12,144 bases of DNA from Myxococcales bacterium (lineage in GTDB: Bacteria > Myxococcota > Polyangia > Polyangiales > Polyangiaceae), in assembly GCA_003151595.1 (NCBI GenBank), contig PLXW01000015.1, forward strand, positions 52,202 through 64,345. Reading direction: 5' to 3'. This document shows positions 7,061-11,937 of this stretch, one piece after another. The notes under the pieces were generated by a model, which was given only the letters and a program-made list of their open reading frames with translations, did no database searches and had not been told where the DNA came from. The first letter of the stretch is position 1, and every line of letters begins with the position of its first letter. The position numbers and the translations under genes are program-made.

Positions 7061-7562
7061 TCATCCCGCGGCTCCACGCCGCTTCCATGATCACGACGAG
7101 CGTGACCTCGGCGGTCCGCCTCGCCGCGGGGTTGAAGGGGGTGAAGCGGACCATGTCCATCGGCGGCAGGCCCCGCCCACCAGGCTCGGTCCAGCTCGGC
7201 GTGCCCGCATCGTCGACCCAGATGATCTCGCCCCGGGGCGAGACGAGCGCGCCGCGGACATCGAAGCGCATGGGAGGCTGGCGCGGATCGAGCCACACGT
7301 CCCCGTTCGGCGCGACGACGATCTTGGGCCGTCCGTCGGGCGTGACGATGCGGTCCGGCAGCAGGCGTGCGACCACGCCCGAGTGCTTCATGACGATCGA
7401 GCCGTCGGCGAGCAGCGCTCCGATCGGCTCGCCAGCCTCGCGCGGACCCACGAACACGAGCGACATCGGGTAGAGCGGCAGCGGGGTGCCCGCCGAGGGT
7501 GCGCCCGCTCCGGGCACGCAGGCCGCGGCGGTCACGGCGACGATCAGCAGGAGGATGCGCAT
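7056..7562 (-). CDS. Lipoprotein of unknown function
   Basis: This 168-aa protein has a short signal peptide, MRILLLIVAVTAAAC, with the lipidated Cys at residue 15. I do not recognise a family. The mature part reads like a run of short beta hairpins: LVFVGPREAGEPIGALLADG, PDRIVTPDGRPKIVVAPNGDVWLD, RFDVRGALVSPRGEIIWVDD, and a C-terminal TAEVTLVVIMEAAW. The repeated pattern of hydrophobic strand, D/N-G turn and strand suggests a small beta sandwich or partial propeller. ATG 7562 is preferred to GTG 7580 because it starts the signal peptide directly and has TACCCT ending six bases upstream. It converges on the PQQ-like gene. Nothing indicates a partner. Confidence 0.75.
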   Translation of the reverse strand: MRILLLIVAVTAAACVPGAGAPSAGTPLPLYPMSLVFVGPREAGEPIGALLADGSIVMKHSGVVARLLPDRIVTPDGRPKIVVAPNGDVWLDPRQPPMRFDVRGALVSPRGEIIWVDDAGTPSWTEPGGRGLPPMDMVRFTPFNPAARRTAEVTLVVIMEAAWSRGMT

Positions 7563-7568
7563 CCCGAG

Positions 7569-7574
7569 AGGGTA
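7569..7574 (-). promoter_or_regulatory. Putative -10 box of the 168-aa lipoprotein gene
   Basis: TACCCT on the minus strand ends six bases before ATG 7562, the spacing expected for a leaderless message. It matches the -10 box assigned to the DUF2378 gene. No -35 is evident. A tandem direct repeat, CACCGAGCGT twice (7578-7597), lies where the -35 region would be. Confidence 0.35.
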
Positions 7575-7601
7575 GATCACCGAGCGTCACCGAGCGTGAT
7601 G

Positions 7602-7628
7602 ACGAATCCCTTGTGGCTCGGTGAGCCG
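7602..7628 (+). repeat. Dispersed 27-bp repeat, copy 1
   Basis: It shares 24 of 27 positions with 8943-8969 in the same orientation, including the core CTTGTGGCTCGG. The right half forms a small inverted repeat, GGCTC-GGT-GAGCC. It lies upstream of a minus-strand lipoprotein gene and outside any gene I accept. Confidence 0.6.
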
Positions 7629-7633
7629 CTGCG

Positions 7634-7647
7634 AGTCGACGTCGACT
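7634..7647. repeat. Perfect 14-bp palindrome
   Basis: AGTCGACGTCGACT is self-complementary. It lies about 70 bases upstream of the 168-aa lipoprotein gene and could be an operator, although such palindromes are common in GC-rich DNA rich in GTCGAC words. Confidence 0.3.
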
Positions 7648-7698
7648 TCATCCGACGCGAGGTGAAGCCGAAAGCGGCGACGCTAGGGGAATGAGAAC

Positions 7699-7742
7699 GG
7701 ACGGGCCGCCGCCGCTCCTTGCGGTTTGGCGGCGGCCCGTCC
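7699..7742 (-). terminator. Strong hairpin downstream of the three-repeat lipoprotein gene
   Basis: GGACGGGCCGCCGCC (7699-7713) and GGCGGCGGCCCGTCC (7728-7742) pair perfectly over 15 bp around a 14-base loop. The hairpin begins about 30 bases after the stop of the minus-strand gene ending at 7773. The tail on that strand is GTTCTCATT rather than a T-run, so termination would be imperfect or Rho-assisted. An RNA-stabilising 3' end is the alternative. Confidence 0.6.
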
Positions 7743-7772
7743 CCCTCGGTCGTGGACCATCCACGGTTTTCG

Positions 7773-8663
7773 TCACGACCCCTGCTGCTGATACAGCAAG
7801 CAAGATGCTGCGGCCTCCAGGACGCCGCCGTAGATGTTGAGCGACTGCTGCCCATTGCCGTACTCGAAGATGTTGACCACGTCCCTCGTCGAGGCGAGCT
7901 CACCGTCGATCCAGGTCAGACCGCAGAGCCCCTGAGAGGTCGTCGCGCCGAGCGTGACGCTGGGGGTACCGGCGGCATAGGCGTAGCTCGTCGTCGTGCT
8001 CGCAGTGGAGCGCTGCGGGAACTGGAAGCAGTCGGCGTATCCGGTGATGCCAGGGCCGTTCGCCATCACGCCGAGGTAGGTGCCACCCTCGTATCCGATG
8101 AACACGGAGAGATCCGAGGCCGTGAGGCTGCCGTAGGGGGCTCCTAGCCAGTTGCCGGCCACGCCGGAGACGAAGCAGGCGCTGTTCTGCCCCTGCCAGA
8201 GCGGGTTCTTCAGCGAGGAGTAGCCGTTCGCGTTTCCGTCCGGCGGAGACGACAGGTACCAGGGGGAGCCGACGCTCGAAGCCGTGACACTCGTGTTCGT
8301 CCCCGTGAAATCGCTCCAGGGCGCGCATGCGGCGCGGGCTTGCGTACCTACGCCGGTCTCCAAGTAGTAGTTGGCGCCGTTCGTGACGACCTTCGCGAAG
8401 CTCGCGTTCCCGCCGAGCGATCCGCTGACGCTCTGGAGCAGACACACGCTCGACGCGCTCGACGCCATTGGCACCGACGAGGATGGACCCGCCGCGTAGT
8501 AGGTCGGCGCGACCCAGACCGGCTTGATGGGGATCGGGCCGCGGACGACGAGCGCCTCTGCCCCCTCCGTAGCGTTCTCTCCGTCGGGCGGAGCGCCGCA
8601 CGCGGCGAGCGCGAGGAGCGAGGGGAGAGCGAGAAACCGGAACTTACGAATGACCGTGGACAT
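7773..8663 (-). CDS. Lipoprotein with three Cys-bounded repeats, function unknown
   Basis: This 296-aa exported lipoprotein has a signal peptide ending in LAAC (Cys22, then Gly). The mature chain contains exactly six further cysteines in three pairs: C74/C113, C163/C212 and C247/C288. Each pair bounds a unit of about 40-50 residues with a shared pattern: Cys, two hydrophobics, then x-V/I-x-G-x-L, a Val/Ile-rich strand, aromatic residues and G, and an Ala-rich approach to the closing Cys. This suggests three copies of one small disulfide-closed beta domain. A Thr/Ser-rich, Gly-rich composition fits an extracytoplasmic protein. The start at ATG 8663 is fixed by GGAGG eight bases upstream. A strong hairpin follows the stop. 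I recall similar Cys-strand-Cys repeat proteins in other myxobacteria but cannot name the family. Confidence 0.85.
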   Translation of the reverse strand: MSTVIRKFRFLALPSLLALAACGAPPDGENATEGAEALVVRGPIPIKPVWVAPTYYAAGPSSSVPMASSASSVCLLQSVSGSLGGNASFAKVVTNGANYYLETGVGTQARAACAPWSDFTGTNTSVTASSVGSPWYLSSPPDGNANGYSSLKNPLWQGQNSACFVSGVAGNWLGAPYGSLTASDLSVFIGYEGGTYLGVMANGPGITGYADCFQFPQRSTASTTTSYAYAAGTPSVTLGATTSQGLCGLTWIDGELASTRDVVNIFEYGNGQQSLNIYGGVLEAAASCLLYQQQGS

Positions 8664-8716
8664 GATGAGAACCTCCGTGGATACCGGGTAAACCCGGGCC
8701 GGGAGGTTTCTTCCCG

Positions 8717-8744
8717 AATAATCGACCGCGTCGTGCTCGTTCCA
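8717..8744 (-). promoter_or_regulatory. Weak candidate promoter of the three-repeat lipoprotein gene
   Basis: On the minus strand TGGAAC (8744-8739) and ATTATT (8722-8717) are 16 bases apart. This is the most A/T-rich spot upstream of ATG 8663. CCGGGT-AA-ACCCGG (8684-8697), a 6-base-arm inverted repeat in the leader, could be an operator. The candidate overlaps the methyltransferase relic on the other strand. Matches to consensus are poor. Confidence 0.25.
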
Positions 8745-8880
8745 CTCGTCATGCTCGTGAGACCTGGAGGCCAGGAGCGGACGGAGGCCGAGTACGCGCC
8801 GCTCCGCGCCAAGGCGGGCTTCAAGATCGCGCGCGTGATGCCCACCGAGTCGGCCGTGAGCGTGGTCGAGGCGGTGCTGA
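8721..8880 (+). pseudogene. Relic of the C-terminal tail of an O-methyltransferase
   Basis: In the frame through ATG 8751 the translation reads LVMLVRPGGQERTEAEY, then APLRAKAGFKIARVMPTES and AVSVVEAV. This is the standard ending of family-2 SAM-dependent O-methyltransferases: the ML-V-x-GG-x-ERT-x-x-E-Y/F segment, the AGF turn, and the final R-V-P-T-x-S-x-V-S-V-I/V-E strand. Only about 45 residues are present. The SAM-binding Rossmann core and the dimerisation domain that should precede them are absent, because the upstream DNA is the start and leader of the divergent lipoprotein gene. It is therefore a decayed 3' gene fragment. I am fairly sure of the family and cannot assign a substrate. 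Confidence 0.65.
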
Positions 8881-8942
8881 ACCGCGCGGGCCTGAGCATC
8901 CTGGTGCATCCCGTCACGGACGATCCGGTGGCCGATCACGAA

Positions 8943-8969
8943 ACGAAGCGCTTGTGGCTCGGCGAGCCG
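8943..8969 (+). repeat. Dispersed 27-bp repeat, copy 2
   Basis: It matches 7602-7628 at 24 of 27 positions in the same orientation, with GGCTC-GGC-GAGCC as its inverted-repeat half. It lies exactly between the O-methyltransferase relic and the truncated DUF2378 domain, that is, at a recombination junction. Confidence 0.6.
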
Positions 8970-9787
8970 GGCTCGCACACTACGAGGCCTGCGAGCGCCT
9001 CGCCCTCCCCAACGAGGTGCTGCTCGGAATCGGCCGGGAGGTGGAGGCGCGCATGCAGGCCTCGATCCTCATCCACTTCGTCAGCATCGTGAAGCATGCC
9101 GGGGCGAACCCGGTGACGGTGCTGGTGCAATGCCGGCGCTTCTGGGAACGGGTCTTCGTCGGGAGTGAGCTCGGCGTCTTCCGTCTTGGCCCGAAGGACG
9201 CGCGCCTCGAGATCGCCGGCTTCCCGTTCGCCGCTCTCACCTACAACCGGGTGACGTTCCGCGGGATCCTGGAGTCGCTGGTGGCCCCCTTCTGCATCAA
9301 GTCGTTCGTGCGCGACGCCCCGGAGTTGGTGGCGTACCGCATGCTCGGTTCCCGATCGGACGCGGACGACGCGGTCCAGGAAGCCTGGCTCCGGTTGATC
9401 TGTCTCGACATGTTGCGCGCCCGGAAAATCCGGCTCGAGAAACCGCTCGCTCCGTGCGCGAAGGCGAGCGAACGACAGGAGCCCGGTGACCCCGAACGGG
9501 ACGCACTGCTGGCAGACTCCGTGGGGCTCGCGCTGCTGGTCGTGCTCGAGACGCTCGCTCCAGCCGAGCGGGTCGCGCTCGTGCTTCACGACATGTGCTT
9601 TCACGAGCCTATCGATCGGGTACCTCGCGTGCTCAATCGCGTCGCCCCGTCGGCCGTCATGTCTCTCCTTGGACGGGGAAGGTTGGCAACGCAATACCCG
9701 TGGTCCGGAGAGTCCGCTCCTCACGCCCACGCGATCCGAAACCCGACGGTCATCGGCGTGCAGAGCGACGTCGCCTCATGCACATAG
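8954..9787 (+). CDS. Chimeric open frame: truncated DUF2378-like domain joined to a sigma-factor relic
   Basis: The frame is open for 277 codons from GTG 8954 and has no convincing ribosome binding site. Residues 6-122 are a DUF2378/TIGR02265-like domain, a family known to me only from myxobacteria. It aligns without gaps to the intact copy at 9721-10347 with about 55 of 117 residues identical (counted by eye), sharing HY-AC, WER, GVF, GPK-AR-EI and YNRV-FRGIL. The first roughly 65 residues of the domain are missing. Residues 124-243 are a damaged ECF sigma factor, annotated separately. Residues 244-277 have no family match and lie antisense to the neighbour's tail. The whole looks like two gene fragments accidentally fused in frame, but with no internal stop a translated fusion is possible. 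Confidence 0.5.
   Translation: MARRAGLAHYEACERLALPNEVLLGIGREVEARMQASILIHFVSIVKHAGANPVTVLVQCRRFWERVFVGSELGVFRLGPKDARLEIAGFPFAALTYNRVTFRGILESLVAPFCIKSFVRDAPELVAYRMLGSRSDADDAVQEAWLRLICLDMLRARKIRLEKPLAPCAKASERQEPGDPERDALLADSVGLALLVVLETLAPAERVALVLHDMCFHEPIDRVPRVLNRVAPSAVMSLLGRGRLATQYPWSGESAPHAHAIRNPTVIGVQSDVASCT
9323..9682 (+). pseudogene. Relic of an ECF41/SigJ-type sigma factor with an internal deletion
   Basis: Within the chimeric frame, VAYRMLGSRSDADDAVQEAW (region 2.1-2.2) is followed at once by ICLDMLRARK (region 2.4) and later by SVGLALLVVLETLAPAER and VLHDM (region 4). These words are almost exactly those of ECF41 (SigJ-like) sigma factors. In intact members about 20-25 residues, including a conserved GGWLTTVVAR segment, separate WLRL from CLDMLR; here WLRL runs directly into ICLDMLR at about 9397/9398, an in-frame loss of region 2.3. 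The start of region 2, a clean region-4 recognition helix and the C-terminal SnoaL-like domain are also gone. It cannot be a working promoter-recognition factor of the normal type. Confidence 0.8.
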
Positions 9788-10347
9788 ACCTGCGTGCAGA
9801 ATGGGACGAGCAAGCCGCGAAGAATCCCCCGGAACGAGACCCGATTGTACTCGATGCGCGCGAGCGGCCACGCGACGATCTCGAAGCGCGCTTCCTTCGG
9901 GCCGGTCTTGAAGACGCCAACCGAGCTCCCCTGAAACGCACGCTCCCATAGTCGGCGTGTCTGGCCGAGGATGGTCCATGGAGTCACGCCGCCGCCGGCG
10001 GCAAGCCTCTTCACCATGCTGAGCATTGAGTTCGTCGAGCGCGTGGCGGCGTCGGCGCCGATTTCGATGAGCACTGCGGCAGGCAAACGAAGAGCGTCGC
10101 ACGCGCCGTAGTGCACGACGCCTTCGGAGACCGGAAGCCAGGAGCCCGCCACCGTCGCCGGCATGTCGTCCCGCCTCGCCGCCGGGAGGTGCACGCAGTA
10201 CGCATCGTAGAGACCACGCGTCCGAAGTGACGCTACCGACGACGTGATCATCGTGCTGCGAATGTGCGTGGCCACGCGCGCGCGCTCGCGGTCGGGGACG
10301 AATGGCACGATGACTTCGCCCCTCTCTATACGTGCGCCCCCTTGCAT
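9721..10347 (-). CDS. DUF2378/TIGR02265-like protein, Myxococcota-restricted family
   Basis: This 208-aa protein has no signal peptide and is probably cytoplasmic. It matches, from memory, the uncharacterised paralogous family TIGR02265 of myxobacteria: an N-terminal strand-helix region (SVASLRTRGLYDAY), then WLPVSEGVVHYGACDALRLP, TPWTILGQTRRLWERAF, GVFKTGPKEARFEIVAWPL, RVSFRGILRGLLVPFC and a final MTVGFRIAWA strand. Function is unknown and no catalytic residues are apparent. Start ATG 10347 has GGGGGTGAG upstream and a good promoter. The truncated paralogue on the plus strand faces it, and that frame overlaps the last 22 codons. Its integrity, next to the broken copy, suggests that it is the retained member of the pair. 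Confidence 0.75.
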   Translation of the reverse strand: MQGGARIERGEVIVPFVPDRERARVATHIRSTMITSSVASLRTRGLYDAYCVHLPAARRDDMPATVAGSWLPVSEGVVHYGACDALRLPAAVLIEIGADAATRSTNSMLSMVKRLAAGGGVTPWTILGQTRRLWERAFQGSSVGVFKTGPKEARFEIVAWPLARIEYNRVSFRGILRGLLVPFCTQVYVHEATSLCTPMTVGFRIAWA

Positions 10348-10372
10348 CTCTCACCCCCAAGAGTGATCCCAG

Positions 10373-10400
10373 AGGGTAGAGCGCGCTCTGGGGGCCGCGC
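10373..10400 (-). promoter_or_regulatory. Promoter of the intact DUF2378-like gene
   Basis: TTGCGC (10400-10395) and TACCCT (10378-10373) are 16 bases apart on the minus strand. The expected start site leaves a leader of roughly 20 bases containing GGGGGTGAG before ATG 10347. The boxes and spacing agree with those of the LLM gene (TTGCGA-N16-TAGGGT). Confidence 0.55.
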
Positions 10401-10605
10401 AAGGCGTGCACCGAGGCGGTTCCAGCGACGAGTCCCGATCGCGCGTTCTCGGTAGCCCGCCGCAGCCGTGGCCCGGCAGCCCCGATGGCCGCGGGAACGG
10501 CCGCCGCCATCAGAGTGACCGCGAAGTCACCGCGCGGCGTGAGGACAGAGTGCGTGACAGACGGGCTCTCGACCCGTCTTCCTGGGCGGAGGAGGCAAGG
10601 ACGAC
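10401..10605. other. Intergenic region with a small hairpin
   Basis: I see no gene on either strand. AGACGGG-CTCTCGA-CCCGTCT (10559-10579) is a perfect 7-bp stem lying about 27 bases downstream of the mini-lipoprotein stop on the minus strand, so it may be that gene's terminator, although no T-run follows on that strand. GTGAC/GTCAC arms (10515-10530) are a weaker inverted repeat. Confidence 0.4.
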
Positions 10606-10698
10606 CTACACGCACGAGGACGGCGTCTGCACTGGTTGATTGTCGGATGCGCCACAAGCGGTAGCGAACAGGGCGCAGGTCAGAAGAGCAATTCGCAT
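10606..10698 (-). CDS. Mini-lipoprotein of 30 residues
   Basis: From ATG 10698 the translation is a Met-Arg start, a hydrophobic IALLTCALFATAC stretch with the lipidated Cys at position 15, and a mature peptide of only 16 residues (C, GASDNQPVQT, PSSCV) ending at TAG. AAAGGGGAG sits four bases before the start, one of the best ribosome binding sites in the window, which argues for real translation. A CCGGAG-TC-CTCCGG inverted repeat (10715-10728) lies in the leader. Mature Cys1 and Cys15 are the only cysteines there. It resembles tiny entericidin-type lipoproteins in size only; no family is recognised. It might also be the surviving N-terminus of a longer lipoprotein ended by a mutation. Confidence 0.6.
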   Translation of the reverse strand: MRIALLTCALFATACGASDNQPVQTPSSCV

Positions 10699-10879
10699 GT
10701 CGCTCCCCTTTGTTCCGGAGTCCTCCGGTGCCGGCGCCCTCAGCAAGGAGCAGCCGCGTGTGCTCGTGCGAATTTCCGGGGCGCGCGTCGCGCGATGCGT
10801 CGCGCCGCGCGTGTGGCGAAATAGACGGCGGTGGATACCTCGATCGACGTAGCTCCAGCGATCAATCTCGACGTCAGCC
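10699..10879. other. Intergenic leader of the mini-lipoprotein gene
   Basis: The stretch up to the doubtful ORF at 10880 contains no recognisable gene. No TTG/TANNNT promoter pair was found on the minus strand. If the doubtful ORF is not real, the gap extends to 11286. Confidence 0.4.
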
Positions 10880-11185
10880 GTGAAACCCAGGCCTCGCGCG
10901 CGGAGGCGAGCGCGGGGTCGAACCCTCACCTCGAATCCAACCTCGACGACGCCAACGGCAACGACCCGGTCCCCTTCGCCCAACGTCGGCACGATCCGCG
11001 AGCACACCGACCCCGAGGTCCGGCGCGAACAGGAGGCTCGTGCTCGGAAAGAAGCGAGTCGGTACGCGGACGCCATCCGACACTTTCGCGAAGAACGCGG
11101 CTTGAAGAAGACGGACATCGCTGTAGACGCGCGGCGAGCCGACTCCGCGTCAGACCTGCGGGAGATCGTCGACAATTTCGAGTGA
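10880..11185 (+). CDS. Doubtful small ORF, charged C-terminal half
   Basis: The frame opens at GTG 10880 and has 101 codons. The first half (Arg, Thr, Pro and Ser only) looks non-coding. From about 11010 the sequence becomes protein-like: EVRREQEARARKEASRYADA, then IRHFREERGLKKTDIAVDA, ending SDLREIVDNFE before TGA. It is charged and probably helical, with codon use similar to real genes here. There is no good ribosome binding site and no other start codon in that part, so this may be the 3' remnant of a lost gene. I do not recognise the family; a helix-turn-helix relic is conceivable but unsupported. Confidence 0.3.
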   Translation: MKPRPRARRRARGRTLTSNPTSTTPTATTRSPSPNVGTIREHTDPEVRREQEARARKEASRYADAIRHFREERGLKKTDIAVDARRADSASDLREIVDNFE

Positions 11186-11272
11186 CGCGCGGCGCTCGTG
11201 ATTCGCGCTTCTATGAATGCCGGGGTTCCGTTACCGTCCAACCGACTCGCGAACACGTCGAGTTGGACCAAT

Positions 11273-11278
11273 AAGGAG
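11273..11278 (+). promoter_or_regulatory. Ribosome binding site of the secreted protein gene
   Basis: AAGGAG lies eight bases before ATG 11287 and decides the start. TACCGT at 11232-11237 fits the TANNNT -10 pattern seen elsewhere in the window and would give a leader of about 42 bases, but no -35 is evident. Confidence 0.7.
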
Positions 11279-11286
11279 CCCCCTTC

Positions 11287-11937
11287 ATGCACATTCTGCG
11301 TCGCGATCTCGGTCTGTGGGTCGGGTCGTCGCTGGTTCTCACGGCGTTGCCGCGCATCGCCATGGCAGACCCCGACGATGACGTGAAGACCGTCGACAAG
11401 GGCAAAGGCAAGCACGAGGTGCACGCGAGTGGCAGCAAGCATCACGGCGACGCCACGACGGCCGATCACCTGATGCACAACTGGAGCTTCGGCTTCCATT
11501 CCAAGGCCATTGCGCAGAACGATTGGAAGTTCGACTTCCCGGAGAATGGCCAGGCGAGCATTCTCATCGACTACAAGGGCAATTGGCAGTTCAACGGAGC
11601 CTTTCCCGCGCAACCCTCCCTGGCCCTCCCTTGCCGGGTGACGGTCGGCGTCGGCCTGCGAAGCTCGCTCGGCAAGATTCTCGCCGTCACCAAGACGCTG
11701 ACGGTCACGCGCAGTGGTGGGTCATGGTCCAAAAAAGGTCATGACCAGATCGTCGAGGACCTCTGGAAGGACGTCGTGAAGGGACACGATTGGAAGTGGT
11801 CCGCCCACACGCGCCAGGAGATTCCCGCGGAACCGCCGCCGCAAGAGGCGCCTTCCGGAGGGGGTGAGTCCACGTTTGGCGAGGTCACGGGGGATCTCGC
11901 CAAGGGGCTGCTGGGGCCGATCGCGTGGTTCTTGTAG
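11287..11937 (+). CDS. Secreted protein of unknown function
   Basis: This 216-aa protein has a signal peptide, MHILRRDLGLWVGSS followed by LVLTALPRIAMA, with signal peptidase I cleavage expected after A27. There is no lipobox. Residues about 28-60 are Lys-, Asp- and His-rich (KGKGKHEVHASGSKHH), a possible metal- or polyanion-binding linker. Residues about 65-155 look like a beta-rich domain: NWSFGFHSKAIAQNDWKFDF, ASILIDYKGNWQFNGAF, CRVTVGVGLRSSLG and ILAVTKTLTVTR. A Pro/Gly-rich spacer (PPPQEAPSGGG) leads to a hydrophobic C-terminal tail, LAKGLLGPIAWFL. One Cys remains after cleavage. I do not recognise a family. It stands alone with its own ribosome binding site; downstream is non-coding. 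Confidence 0.8.
   Translation: MHILRRDLGLWVGSSLVLTALPRIAMADPDDDVKTVDKGKGKHEVHASGSKHHGDATTADHLMHNWSFGFHSKAIAQNDWKFDFPENGQASILIDYKGNWQFNGAFPAQPSLALPCRVTVGVGLRSSLGKILAVTKTLTVTRSGGSWSKKGHDQIVEDLWKDVVKGHDWKWSAHTRQEIPAEPPPQEAPSGGGESTFGEVTGDLAKGLLGPIAWFL

Noticed and set aside
5661..7694. A plus-strand open frame of 677 codons overlapping the PQQ-like gene in another frame
   Set aside because: It is dominated by Arg and has no domain. The overlapping frame has a signal peptide and propeller strands, so this one is open only because of GC bias.
10420..10450. tRNA-like T-loop (GGTTCCAGCGACGAGTCC)
   Set aside because: The GGTTC and GAGTCC pieces do not fit the T-arm length, and no acceptor stem or anticodon arm can be placed around them.
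10606..11613. A minus-strand open frame of 335 codons covering the secreted protein gene and ending in the mini-lipoprotein
   Set aside because: Most of it is antisense to a gene with a ribosome binding site and signal peptide, and its sequence has no family features. Only the last 30 codons, which have their own ATG and Shine-Dalgarno, are kept.
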